From: Fonsecaea monophora
Taxonomy: Eukaryota; Ascomycota; Eurotiomycetes; Chaetothyriales; Herpotrichiellaceae
Direction of reading: 5' to 3'
Length of the DNA: 64,000 nucleotides
Assembly: GCF_001642475.1 (NCBI RefSeq)
Contig: NW_019174039.1
Span: 1-64,000 of the forward strand
Position numbers and translations under genes: made by a program. The notes beneath the pieces were generated by a model. It did not search any database, had not been told where the DNA came from, and worked only from the letters and a program-made list of their open reading frames with translations. Shown here piece after piece: positions 31,245 through 41,825 of this stretch; the stretch's first letter is position 1; every line of letters starts with the position of its first letter.

Positions 31245-34013
31245 CTATGTCGTCCAGTACCCAAACATGTCCAATCTCAACAGGAGATACTCAAACATGT
31301 TGACATCTGCGTCGTCGTCATCACCGTCGGCATCGACATCGGGGTCGACGTCGGTATCAATGGCAGCAGCGTGTTTTCTTCCGTGCGGTTTTCCAACTGA
31401 TTGCGCTTGAACACGCAAGGTGTCGATAAATATTGCAACTTTGCTTTCAAAGTCTTTCTGTAGTCGTCTCATCGTGGTCTCATCAGTCGTAGCGTGGTGC
31501 GCCAATCCGGGATTCCTGCCAACACTTCTGCGCCGTTCGGCTGCGGCGTGAAGTATGACTCCGTAGATGTCTTCCAGTATCTGCCTCGACTTGGCTTGAT
31601 TTCGTTTCAACAGGAGGGCCGTCAAGATCTTGTTCAACGTTCTCGCGTGCAACGCTCGTAGGTGGTCCAGACTCTTCACCACGAGCAAGGTCTGACCGTA
31701 GTCTTTGTTGTCGAGGTGTGCCTTGGCGGCCCGAAGCACTGCCTGAAACTTCCTCCAATGCACCTCAATCGCGGTATTGTGGTAGTAATCTGCAATACTT
31801 GAGATGAAATGGTGCATTGTAACAACAAACTTGTGATCGGAGAGACTCCTCTTGGGTGTCTTCTCAGGTTGGCGACCAAACCCTTCTCTTAGCATACTTT
31901 GCGCTGCGGCTTGTATTCGCAACGTACGCAAGAGATGCTGAAAGATTCGATCATATCTGTCCAGGATCTCTGGCGTGATAACTGCCCCTAGTATTTCATT
32001 GGGTGCCGTATATTGAAGTCGAAGGAAGTCAAGTGCGTGAATCGAATCAACGTCTCGACATCTTTCGAGCTCCTCGACCGGCAAATCGCGGATTGCAAAA
32101 GACATAGAATCGTCCAAAGCGCGATCTTCTGGACTCAGACTGTCTGAGAGGATGCTCATGAGCACCAGTCTCAATTCCGAGCCCGCAGGTGGCCACGTGT
32201 CTCGTACATGTAAACGAAGCCCAGTAACGGCACTCGTTCTCCTGTTGCCTTCACCGCTGTTCTGGTCGGGGTCAAACAAAGCTATGCTGAGACGAGATGA
32301 GAAAAAGGCACTTCCGAGCAGATGGAAATCCTGCTGCAGATTGAGGTGGCCGAGGAGATTGTGTTGTTGGAACAGCAATCGCAGAACAGAGTAGGAGAGC
32401 AGCCTGTGTTGGGCGGAGACGAGGGGCGTGATCGATAAACTGAGCGAGGTTTGCAAGTCCAGCTGAAGAGGCAAGTTTTCGGGTTCTTGTCCCTCGAGAT
32501 ACATCAAGACTTGATCTTCGAGCTCGTCGTAGTTGCTCTCATTCAAACCATAAATGCTGTCGTCGAAAATGTTGGTTTGTAATCGAAAGGCACTGGTGAT
32601 CTCTGCTTGCATGCTGACAGAGTCCTCCAGATCGAAGCTTTCAGAGGCAGGGGTGTCGATGGAACTTGTAGATGTTGAAGATTCCGCGGACGATATCAAC
32701 GATTTCATAGCCTCTTCGTATGCAATAGCACGAGCCTGAAGTTCTGAGATAACCAGCAGAGTAAACCCAACCACGAGTTCCTTTAGTGGTGAAGATTCGG
32801 GTACAACAGTGGAAAAGATGGAATTGTCGGCAGAGTGACTGGTCAATATCTCCAGGCTCTTCTGGGCCTCGGATATTGTACGTGCGATCTTTGAATCAAC
32901 AAGAACTTCCCACACCCTATCATCGACAAGCGAAAGCTCATCGAAAGAGCCCCTGAAATTTCCACGTTGTGTTGAGCTGAGTCCTATCTGTTCGCTCAGA
33001 AGGGCCAGGATCGGCCGGCATGTCCGTGAGAGGAGGATTTGTAACAGTCCAGTTGTGCCGGGGTGATCGAGAGGTGGCCCAGCGGCTTTTTGCATTAAGC
33101 CAAGGATAACCAAGTCTTCCTTTTGATGTGTTTGAATTGCGTCGATACATTGTTTCAACATGTCAACAACTATCTTGACCTTCCCCATAATGCCTTTGAG
33201 TTGGAGTATCGACGCAATGCTTGGTCTCAATTCGACAAGGTGCTTGTGGACGGCATAGAGCATGGACCTGGAGGTAGACAGGAGAGCTATTTGAGCGGAA
33301 GAGAGAAGAGCATATTTGTTGTCCAAGGCTTGAAAAGCGCTTGTAAGGAACCTGGTGTCTATCCCAATGGTCGAGAAGGCCTCAGAGCAACTCTGCACTA
33401 GAGTCGAACTGTACCCCCGCGCCGACAGAAGTTGCCACCGGGTAACAAAGGTACTGTCATTCTCCTCCCATCTGAACAGAACAGAGTCTCGCCCCATGCA
33501 CAACTCGAACAAGGCGTTCAAAAGGATGTCCGACTTGACAAATGTTGGGGGACTTTGCCCGTTTGTATCGAGGATGGAGTTGAACACCCCAGGATCCGTC
33601 TCGCTGAGATATGCTGATGCAGGTTCTTGGTGGCGTTCATCCAGAAATTTGTCCCAACTTATCAGTTGTCCCTCTCTTCTCTTCTGGATATCTGGTAAGA
33701 TCCAAATGTCAACCCATTCCTCTTGCACGCTGTCGCCGTCCAGGCTCTCGAATTGATCATTCTCGGAGTCGGACGTGACCTCGGACGATGCTGACAGGTC
33801 CTGTAAAGACACATCCTCAAAATTCAATTGAAAGACGTCGGTTATGAGCGCGGGGAGAGGTCCTTGTGCCGATTCATCCAATCGAAGGAGTCGGCTTTCC
33901 AGGTGTTGCTCGAGCTGGAACGCATCCCAACTTGCGTCGGAAGTGAGGGGTTCAGGTTTGAAGTTTTCTATGTGTCTGAGGGAAAATGGGTGCACTGGCT
34001 CTGAGGGTGGCAT
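31245..34013 (-). CDS. Gamma-tubulin complex component (Spc97/Spc98 family, GCP5/GCP6-like)
   Basis: Intronless, 922 aa. Family members form the Y-shaped gamma-tubulin complexes that nucleate microtubules at the spindle pole body. The N-terminal half has the grip1-like pattern (KSDILLNALFELCMGRDSVL, FLTSAFQALDNKYALLSSAQ, LVELRPSIASILQLKGI), and the C-terminal half the gamma-tubulin-binding grip2 region (SAQHRLLSYSVLRLLFQQHN, LRLVLMSILSDSLSP, FLRLQYTAPNEILGAVIT, HHFISSIADYYHNTAIEVHW). Length and divergence from the core GCP2/GCP3 pattern point to an accessory member; I lean to GCP6/Alp16 but cannot exclude GCP5. Near the end is an Asp-rich stretch (DTDVDPDVDADGDDDDADV). Start is the first ATG of the frame. 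Confidence 0.85.
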   Translation of the reverse strand: MPPSEPVHPFSLRHIENFKPEPLTSDASWDAFQLEQHLESRLLRLDESAQGPLPALITDVFQLNFEDVSLQDLSASSEVTSDSENDQFESLDGDSVQEEWVDIWILPDIQKRREGQLISWDKFLDERHQEPASAYLSETDPGVFNSILDTNGQSPPTFVKSDILLNALFELCMGRDSVLFRWEENDSTFVTRWQLLSARGYSSTLVQSCSEAFSTIGIDTRFLTSAFQALDNKYALLSSAQIALLSTSRSMLYAVHKHLVELRPSIASILQLKGIMGKVKIVVDMLKQCIDAIQTHQKEDLVILGLMQKAAGPPLDHPGTTGLLQILLSRTCRPILALLSEQIGLSSTQRGNFRGSFDELSLVDDRVWEVLVDSKIARTISEAQKSLEILTSHSADNSIFSTVVPESSPLKELVVGFTLLVISELQARAIAYEEAMKSLISSAESSTSTSSIDTPASESFDLEDSVSMQAEITSAFRLQTNIFDDSIYGLNESNYDELEDQVLMYLEGQEPENLPLQLDLQTSLSLSITPLVSAQHRLLSYSVLRLLFQQHNLLGHLNLQQDFHLLGSAFFSSRLSIALFDPDQNSGEGNRRTSAVTGLRLHVRDTWPPAGSELRLVLMSILSDSLSPEDRALDDSMSFAIRDLPVEELERCRDVDSIHALDFLRLQYTAPNEILGAVITPEILDRYDRIFQHLLRTLRIQAAAQSMLREGFGRQPEKTPKRSLSDHKFVVTMHHFISSIADYYHNTAIEVHWRKFQAVLRAAKAHLDNKDYGQTLLVVKSLDHLRALHARTLNKILTALLLKRNQAKSRQILEDIYGVILHAAAERRRSVGRNPGLAHHATTDETTMRRLQKDFESKVAIFIDTLRVQAQSVGKPHGRKHAAAIDTDVDPDVDADGDDDDADVNMFEYLLLRLDMFGYWTT

Positions 34014-34713
34014 AGTGTCATCCTGAAGGGCATTGTGCGATATTCCTGGTCTCTTTGCGGGTGGTGGACGAGAAAACTACGTGCGGGCATGTCCAACGCG
34101 TCGACTCAGTTACGCGTTGGGTAGATAGTGCGCCGCTTTAACATCCCGCAAAGACAGAAAGGAAGAAATAAAAGCAGCGTAACTCATGGAAGCATCCGAA
34201 ATGAGACGTAACAAGTACAGTTTGGATCTTCTATCATCTATCTGGCGGTGTCAAGCTCTAATCACATGTTCACAATACTGATGATAGCCTTCTCCTCCTG
34301 GTCTATGCAATCGACCAAGCCTTCGACACTTTCACCCATTACCCTTGAAACACCTGAGTGGCAATCCCTAGTCTACCTCGAACTAGTTTTGTGTGGAAAG
34401 GGAGGCTTCCATTTTAGTCTCCTGGGCGCAACCTTTCTTCGGTGGTGGTCCATTGAGCACGTCTCCCAAATCACACATCATCGCTCTTTACGTGCAGGAA
34501 ATAGCCAACACCAACCTTCCGCAAGCAAATTCGCATGATGCACACAAGTCGCTGCGCATCCCCCTAAATGGTTCGAGATCTGTGCCGATCGCTGGTAAGA
34601 TGAAGTCGGGGACAATAACAAGAGTTACGATCCTCCTATCCTCAAGGGTGCACCTATGTGTATGAAAGGCACTCCTATTCTGACTTGGAGAAGGTTGGAC
34701 AGCAAAAGCTGCG
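34014..34713. other. Intergenic
   Basis: 700 bp holding the promoter of the gamma-tubulin complex gene and the 3' side of the MFS gene. Short frames only. Confidence 0.4.
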
Positions 34714-36662
34714 TCAGCCGACCTTCCCTCGATTGGCTTCTCGCCAGGCCGAGCCCCTCGTCCTCATCCACAGAATGACCAGAGCGCCTGTACTCACGAG
34801 AATTCCCAAGCCAGTGAACATCCATCCGGTGCCCTCGGCCCGAATCAGCGGGTGTGCGAGTATAGTTCCAATACAGGAGAAGATGTTGCGGAGGAAGTTT
34901 GCCACAGCGACGCCACTGCTAGGTTTGCGAGGGACAAACTCTGTCAGCATTGTGACGGCTAGCCCAAAGATGAGCATTGCTGACAAGCCGAAGACGAGGG
35001 TCGCCAGCAGCTGTGGGAGTTGTTCGTTAGATACATTCGAAAAAGGCCGTTACCCGGCTAGAGCAGAAACATGTGGGAAAGAATCCGAAGAGGGTGGAAG
35101 GAGCCGTACCGGAACAACCCAGAACGCCCCTTTGTCTGCACTCCAACCATACCACAGCATGGATATGGGAAACGCGATGGCAGCTATCCAAGCATTTTCC
35201 ATCATTCGATCCTCAGGCCGCAAGATCAACTTGCCATTCTCATCATATCTGTTCTTCCGCTTGGCTTCTCTTGCCATGACATGGTCAGCCCACCTGCCGC
35301 TGAACAAGGCTGAGATCAAAAACCCAAAGCCCGCAGGGATGTAGGTCAGGCCGACTTTGGAGACAGAAAAATTGTACGGAGACTTGGCGAAGACGTCTTG
35401 GACCGAAATGTTGACGATGTAAAGCGTTCCGAAGGCGAGCGATGCCCAGTACGCTGTGAAAAGAATGGGAAGGTGACGGAGAAGCAGGACCATTTTCAGC
35501 GGGTCGACAAGCACACCCCAGGACATACGGAGGTATTTCTTCGTGCGGCCACGAGTCATAGAGGCGGAAGATCCCGCATCTGCTTCTCGCGCAATGTCCT
35601 CGCTTGGATCCTCGTGTCTCCTGACCGTCTCTGGTAATGCAAAGAGAAGAAAAACAAGGCTGACTCCTCCATAGATCACAAGGAACCACTGTGTGCTTCT
35701 CCAGCCCCATCGAGCAGCTAGGAATCTTGTCCAGGTTGTCAGCACCGATGATATTGGCAATCGACAGAAGAGAAAACAAGTGGACACTTTTGGGATCTTG
35801 CTTTCAGGCAAATCTTACCCGCCAATGATGGGAGCGAGCAGCGGTCCGCACAAAGGGCCCATGTAGAACCGACCCATCGCTTTACCTCTTTCAAAAGGCT
35901 CCCAGATGTCGGCCAAGGTACCCGCTCCGACTGCTTGGACTGATGCCCCAGCCCCCCCGGACAGCATGCGCATAGCCACGAAGACACCTATGGTTCTGGC
36001 TGTTGCGGAGAGAATGGCGAAGAGGACAAAAAGAGCCAAGGAAACGAGGTAGGTCGTTCGACGGCCGGCCGTTTCGCTCAGAGCAGACCACCAGAGAGGG
36101 CAGAAGGATATGCTGAGCATGTAGAGAGCGACGGAGAGGTTGGTGACGGTGGGGCTGGCATGGAGGTCCCGAGCGGTGTCGGCGAGAGCAGCTAGCAAAG
36201 GGAAGATTCACCGGTTAGATACAGAGCCCTGCTTCTGTGGATGAATAACTTACGGTAAATGATGGCACTCCCCAGCGAAGTGGCCGCCGCAGCAAAAGCC
36301 ACCACGAAAGTAATGAACCATTTCCTGCTTTTTGGATAGAGATATGGATCATCAACCTCAGCAAGCAGAGTCAGGGAAGCGAAGAGACCCCTTCTGGCTA
36401 ATCGAGGAATCGCGGTAGGTTTGTTCGGGCTGGACTGTAGGTCCGGGGGTGTGATGTTTATGCTTCTCGCCTGGGCCAGCATATCTGGAGAGGCATTCTC
36501 CAGGTCTATTCCTTGGCCTTTTTCCAGCGCCAGAGGTGACGATATAACCTCTAATGCCTCATTAGGGGTTTTTGTCTCGTTGCCGTGGCATTTGGTGTCT
36601 TCGGTGCTGTGTACGGCTTGGTCTGAATGATGGCCAAGTCCTTCCATAGGGGTCTTGTCCAT
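34714..36662 (-). CDS. MFS drug:H+ antiporter, DHA1 family (Qdr/Dtr1-like)
   Basis: Four exons: 36662-36254, 36191-35819, 35725-35110 and 35010-34714 (phases 1, 2, 0), 564 aa. A long cytosolic N-terminus (~125 residues) precedes membrane segment 1 (KWFITFVVAFAAAATSLGSA). Family marks are the motif A loop (SALSETAGRRTTYLVSLALF), motif B (FVAMRMLSGGAGASVQAVGA) and the DHA1 motif C-like GPLLAPIIGGFLAARWGWRS. The central loop is cytosolic and basic (SMTRGRTKKYLRMSWG). Homologues export drugs, polyamines or wall precursors such as bisformyl dityrosine at the plasma membrane; the substrate here is unknown. Exon 3 uses an acceptor ACAAG that keeps IIGGFLAARWGW in frame; a nearby CCTAG would break it. 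Confidence 0.88.
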
Positions 36663-37765
36663 TGAGAGACAGTATGCAGGTCAATGCCCATTGACAATCA
36701 AACAGACAGTGAATTCCTGACAGAAGTTTCCAAATCTCAGGAGGCTGTGGTACTAAAAAGGATAGAGAAACAAGCAGATTCAAGACTCAAGTTTGAGACT
36801 TATCTCTGTGGCAAAGCTCAAGATGTCCCAGGCGACCAACACTCGGATGGAAGCCAGACCAACGTCGCTCCACGGCAAGAGACACTGATTCCATCTATAC
36901 TTGTGCAAAACAACGACAAGGATATCAGAGTCACAGTCAGAGGCACGCGCGCAATTTCCGGATCTGGGATGACGAGGGAGTCGGCAAGCTTGCCGTTGTC
37001 CTTTGGTCGATCAGTGCGGGTTTAATGGAGATCAACCGCGGAAGCTCCACCGGCATTTCCATCTTCCCTAATACTAGATAGATACCCGAATCGATAGGTA
37101 CCTAGCAAAAGGACTTTGTTGGACAGTTAGTAGCGTCAAAGTCAAAACAACGCTCTTCGTGCCGTGTGTGGGTCGATGCCGCCCACGATTCCACGAATAA
37201 GTTGGGTGTCATAATTCTCAGATATTTCGAGTCAGAGGAGGGATGGTAGATGCAGAAAACACTCTGATGAATGAGAGCCGACCATCGAGGTCTCTGCGGT
37301 AGGCATCGCTGACAGGTATCGGACGAGGATTGGCGTTGCGGGGAGCGAGTGAGAGGGTTTCGTTTCCTTCTCCTGTGACTCGGTCTGTTCTTGAGTTTGA
37401 GAATGTCTGTTTTGGGAAGCTCATGTTTGTCCAGCTCACCAACATATCTTTCTAGTCCCTGGTTCCTCTTGTGGTGAACGTGAAATCTCGCCCATTCAAG
37501 GCCGTCGCCAGAAGGTGATTTGTGACAGAGGCTTGCATGGTGAACGGCCATTGGTTGCCTCACCCTGATCTCCACCATACTGGCTGAGCTAGTCCTCTTG
37601 TGGTCATTCTCAATGACCCTCGTCAGCCTCATGAACAGCAGTTGCTCTTCTCAGTCTTATTTAACAGCTCAAGCTTGCTGTAGGATTTCTGCACCAGAAT
37701 GTCTCTCGAATCAATCTCAATAAACCCTCTTGTCAGGGCATCACTGGTAAAGCCGGCAGAAAGCT
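36663..37765. other. Divergent intergenic region, MFS gene and Clr5 gene
   Basis: 1.1 kb. A 176-aa minus-strand frame (37632-37102) is basic, His/Arg-rich and has no domain; I do not annotate it. No RNA gene seen. Confidence 0.45.
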
Positions 37766-39769
37766 ATGGCTGACCTGACGCCATTTCGTTTCAAGCAACA
37801 GCACCCAAACGTGCCTTCCAAGAATCCGAGCCTTCCCAAGAAACAATGGGAAGAGTTAAAGCCCATGATATCAGGGCTTCTGCATGAAGGAGTCACCGTC
37901 TCAGAGATTCTTCGACAGCTTGACTCCCACCATGTTCACGTCACAAGGAGCCAGCTCACAACCCAGATGAACAAATGGGGACTGAACAGAGACAATGCCC
38001 AACTCCACCAAAGTGCAGATCGCTCGGCTCAAACTCTTCAAACGACTTGTCCAGACTCTACTGAAACGCAAGGTCTGGGCTCCAACATAGAAACTACGAC
38101 GATCTGCGACCGTGGGTCCGTTACAGATTTGAAGACCTCGACCCTGGAACAATTCTCATCTTTAAATATCGATTCAGGCACCGACCATGTATCTGAGGCT
38201 ATTGCTGCACATTCATCGCTCGGCGCAGGTCCAGGAAGTGCTCTAAACGCGGCTCCTGTTCTGGCTGTTACAAGGGACCCTCCATGTATCAATGACTTTA
38301 TACATTCGGCCGTGCCCTATGAGCCATCCGCACAACTGGCTCAGACGCACAACTCAAAGTCTAAAGTGACGACCTATCCTACACTCTCTATGCCCTTCTA
38401 CAGAGCGTCTAGCGCTATGTTATGGGAGCAACAACTAGCGAGCATACATCCATGTACCTTCCCAGGACGCTCCATCATCAGCAAGTTTGGTTACATGGCC
38501 ACAATACTTTCCAATACAAGACACTTTGGAGAAGCTTTCGATATCTTATATCTCATTTCTTCTACACTTAATGACTGGATGGGGGAGAATATCTGGCTCA
38601 GTCGCTACTTTCTCCTCTTCGTCATAAGATGCGCTCGTTCTGCTTGTACTGTACAACAGGAGCTAGTCGCAGAAGCACTCGTCGAGCAGCTCAGTGATTG
38701 GGTGGAGAAGATGCAACAACACGTTGACCCCGGCTGCGCACAGTATATGCGAGACCTTCTTCAACTGGGCGTGGACGGGTCGGAGAGTGGAACATCAGAA
38801 CAAACGGCCTATTGGATTGCTAGCTCTATGCTATCCAGCATGTGGCTTTACCTGTTTCCCACGAAAACCGGAGGAACGGAATTCCATCCCCGAGCCATCC
38901 TTGATTATCTCTACTTTTCTCCCCAAATCCAAGCGACGATGCTCGATGCTCTCTCTCTCGTTAGAGGAGGTGTGCGAGAGGCATATCGGCATCTCGAAAT
39001 GCTCATTAAGGACAATATTAGTCTCTTTGACGAGTTTACATCTACTTGCTTTGTGCAAGCCCTGGTGTATCAGCTCCTCGAAGATCTCGCCTGCACTAAT
39101 CCACTCTATTGGTCTGATAACTCAACTCCTGGCCAAGGCAACAAGCAGTTTTCAGAGCTTTTTTTGAGACAGGCTGTGGTGATATTGACCTTCCTTGTCG
39201 TTTCCCACTCTTCCCTGTCTTCACCCAGAAGTGTTTGTTTCCTTGAATCTGCGATTGCGGAACTTCAACAAACCTTGGAATCCGGCCCGGGGAGCAGTGA
39301 CTATAGACAAGTGATTGATGAGTACCTGCAGTTGAGTTCAAGAAGGGTCGCAGAGGAACAACAGACAACTTCAACACCTTGGCTTGCTGTGGCAGTAGCC
39401 GGAGAAGTGGCAGGTCTAACGAGTCCGACACCAAAACTTGATGTCCTTGGCATATCAATCAAGCTGTTCAGGCAGCAAAGGGATTTCACAAGAGCGGATC
39501 CGATTCTTTATCCACAGTTTCAAGATGCTCCTCCCTGGGAGCCACAATCGCTGGCAATTGGGGACCGATCAGAGGTAGCAACTCTTGCTAAGTCTTTGAC
39601 CCCGTCGACGAGCTCGTCGTTTAGGTTGTTCAAGTCCATCGGCTGTGGCAGCATTGCCTCTACTTCTGACCTATCGATGCGAACAGTATCTACAGGCATG
39701 TCACTAGGGGGGGTGGGCTGGCAGTTCAGCACGGTGACGGGCATGCCGTCGGATCCCTCAATCGTGTAA
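37766..39769 (+). CDS. Clr5-domain protein
   Basis: Intronless, 667 aa. Residues ~24-75 form the Clr5 domain: KKQWEELKPMISGLLHEGVT, VSEILRQLDSHHVHVTRSQL and TTQMNKWGLNRD, a helix-turn-helix-like unit named after S. pombe Clr5 (silencing at the mating-type region) and widespread in Pezizomycotina. The rest is helical without a known domain, e.g. FGYMATILSNTRHFGEAFDI and MLSSMWLYLFPTKTGG, with a Ser/Thr-rich region at 90-200. A role in gene regulation or signalling is likely but not shown. The start is the first ATG of the frame, which opens directly upstream of the domain. Confidence 0.85.
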   Translation: MADLTPFRFKQQHPNVPSKNPSLPKKQWEELKPMISGLLHEGVTVSEILRQLDSHHVHVTRSQLTTQMNKWGLNRDNAQLHQSADRSAQTLQTTCPDSTETQGLGSNIETTTICDRGSVTDLKTSTLEQFSSLNIDSGTDHVSEAIAAHSSLGAGPGSALNAAPVLAVTRDPPCINDFIHSAVPYEPSAQLAQTHNSKSKVTTYPTLSMPFYRASSAMLWEQQLASIHPCTFPGRSIISKFGYMATILSNTRHFGEAFDILYLISSTLNDWMGENIWLSRYFLLFVIRCARSACTVQQELVAEALVEQLSDWVEKMQQHVDPGCAQYMRDLLQLGVDGSESGTSEQTAYWIASSMLSSMWLYLFPTKTGGTEFHPRAILDYLYFSPQIQATMLDALSLVRGGVREAYRHLEMLIKDNISLFDEFTSTCFVQALVYQLLEDLACTNPLYWSDNSTPGQGNKQFSELFLRQAVVILTFLVVSHSSLSSPRSVCFLESAIAELQQTLESGPGSSDYRQVIDEYLQLSSRRVAEEQQTTSTPWLAVAVAGEVAGLTSPTPKLDVLGISIKLFRQQRDFTRADPILYPQFQDAPPWEPQSLAIGDRSEVATLAKSLTPSTSSSFRLFKSIGCGSIASTSDLSMRTVSTGMSLGGVGWQFSTVTGMPSDPSIV

Positions 39770-40606
39770 GCCATCTCCCTAGTATAAGGGTATCAAGCTC
39801 ATTCCTTAAGGGAGACCAGCAACAACCCGATCCGTGTAGAAGCGAGAGTAGGATGAGTAGGTACAGATTTTACCTTGCATGGACATTGAATCGTTCGAAG
39901 GAGAACCACTGCTGGATATCTGGAGAGCAACAACGAGATGATGTGCTAAAGTGACAGAGGAATGGGAAGGTCAGTGGTGGAAGTGCTCTCTGCGGCACAT
40001 TATGCTCGAACTGGAGCCTTTTGCTGGACAAGAATGGGACCATATAGATTTTAGTATGTTGAGGTTATTACACCTATGATGCAGATTTGTCATTACTTGA
40101 TGCCTTCCGATTCCCTTCCAAACTCGTGGTTCATGAGGCACTGGCGAGGCTGCGATTTGTTGGAAAAACTTCATATCATTGGCTGAGGGTCAGCCTTGCG
40201 GCTTCTTGCCTCTTCCAACCCAATGCCGTCCGAAAGAGGAAACTCAGCCGCTGCGAATCAAATCCGGCATCTCAAAACTGGCGAGAGTCTCAACCTTTCA
40301 ACACAACAGACCTCTAGAAGAAGTAGCTAGAAAAAAAATCAGCCCACCCCTTGTTGACCGAGCAAGCGTATTTAACACCCGGAGAACAGGAACGCGGGGC
40401 CCGTCTATTCGTCTCTTCTGGCTTCATCGACATTCGTACGGTTGGAAGAGAAGGCCAGGAATGATTTGAAGCGCCCAGTTCAAGCTACAACCCTGCACAA
40501 AGCACCCGAGACAGGGTACAGACGAGTCCGCCGTTCTTCCTCCGTCTTGGGGACCACGTTCACAGACCATTCCCGAGGACATTTGGAAACTAAACAGAAT
40601 CTGACT
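39770..40606. other. Intergenic, upstream of EAF7
   Basis: About 840 bp. The EAF7 frame is open back to 40442 but that leader lacks an ATG-led domain. No other feature. Confidence 0.4.
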
Positions 40607-41551
40607 ATGACGACAACCGCAGCCTCCGTCACCGAGGCTTCAACCTACAACTCTTCCTCCGATGACACACTCTGCTGGACCTCCGCGCAGGAGTCGGCGC
40701 TCCTGCAAGCCATCATCCGGTGGAAACCGGTGGGGATGCACAAACATTTCCGCATGATCGCCATCCGAGACCACCTCGTGTCCAGCGGGGCCATCAACCC
40801 GGACGACAGCCACACGTCCACGGCGGGGATCTGGCGGAAACTGGCGAGTCTGTACGATCTCGAAAAGCTGGATGAGCGCGAAGACTCGATCATCTTTGAC
40901 GGGTCCGGCGTGGGCGCTGCTGGCCTCGAGGCAGGGAACGGAGGCGGCAACGACGGCGGCGGAGGTGCCGGTGACGAGTCCCGCAGCGTCAGCAGCTCCA
41001 AGGACACGGAGTACTACTGGCGCGAGTTCGAGCTTCTCGGGGACGACTTTGGGGAGATGATGTGGGAGAGACGGCTTGCTCCCGACTCCGGGTCAAGTAC
41101 CGAAAGCAGTTCCCTGACGCAGCCGTCCAGCCCGGAAGCCGAGTCCACAGCAACGCGGCGCGAGAGCACATTCGCCGACACGGACGAGCCGCGCAGCTCA
41201 CCTGTGAGCGTCTCCGGGAGAGGGTCAGGGCGGGGCGGCCGAGGCCGCGGTTCTGGCCGCGGCAGGCTGTCCCGGCTACAGAACGAGCTGGAGACGGCGA
41301 AAAGCGAACGCGGCAGCGGCAGCCGGAGGACGAGCAAGGCGCCGAGTGTGGTGGAGCCGGACGGGGACCGAACCATGGAGGACGCGGCGGACGAGGACGC
41401 CGCCGACGAAGAGCAGGACGAGAGTGGAGCCGGCGAGGAGGGCGAGAGCGACGACCACGAGGAAGAGGAGGCCGAGCAGAAGCGGAGTGGGCCTGCGAAA
41501 CGGGGGCGAGGCGGAGCACGCAGAGGGAGAGGCAGGAAACGGCGGCGATGA
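40607..41551 (+). CDS. EAF7: NuA4 histone acetyltransferase complex subunit Eaf7 (MRGBP family)
   Basis: Intronless, 314 aa from the ATG at 40607. The N-terminal ~85 residues are the Eaf7/MRGBP domain: CWTSAQESALLQAIIRWKPV, GMHKHFRMIAIRDHLV, then TAGIWRKLASLYDLEKLDER. KPVG-x-x-x-HF-x-M is the family hallmark. It joins Eaf3 (MRG15) within NuA4 and acts in the nucleus on H4/H2A.Z acetylation. A Gly-rich linker, a second conserved patch (YYWREFELLGDDFGEMMWER) and a long disordered tail follow: RGRG repeats (GRGSGRGGRGRGSGRGR), an acidic block and a basic end (KRGRGGARRGRGRKRRR), which should serve as a nuclear signal and nucleic-acid binder. Confidence 0.92.
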   Translation: MTTTAASVTEASTYNSSSDDTLCWTSAQESALLQAIIRWKPVGMHKHFRMIAIRDHLVSSGAINPDDSHTSTAGIWRKLASLYDLEKLDEREDSIIFDGSGVGAAGLEAGNGGGNDGGGGAGDESRSVSSSKDTEYYWREFELLGDDFGEMMWERRLAPDSGSSTESSSLTQPSSPEAESTATRRESTFADTDEPRSSPVSVSGRGSGRGGRGRGSGRGRLSRLQNELETAKSERGSGSRRTSKAPSVVEPDGDRTMEDAADEDAADEEQDESGAGEEGESDDHEEEEAEQKRSGPAKRGRGGARRGRGRKRRR

Positions 41552-41825
41552 GCCTCTTATCGGGACCAAACAGGCATTGTGAAACTACTTTTCATTTGGA
41601 ATGACAAGAGACGCCATGGCACGGATTGAATGACTAGGGACACCAGAGACTGGCGTTTGACGTGACCGCGAGAAGACGATGATTCCGCATTGGAACTGCT
41701 CTAAATCTGGGTATCAAACCCGATTGCGCGCTCCAGGCGCACTGGACAGCTTTAAATATCGCTAAGCTCCTCAGTGCCGGTGATAACTCCATCCTTCCCC
41801 CCCTTTTTCCCTTCACGAACCGTCC

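Noticed and set aside
37102..37632. 176-aa basic minus-strand open frame upstream of the Clr5 gene
   Set aside because: His/Arg-rich without pattern, several frames equally open, no splice model that improves it.
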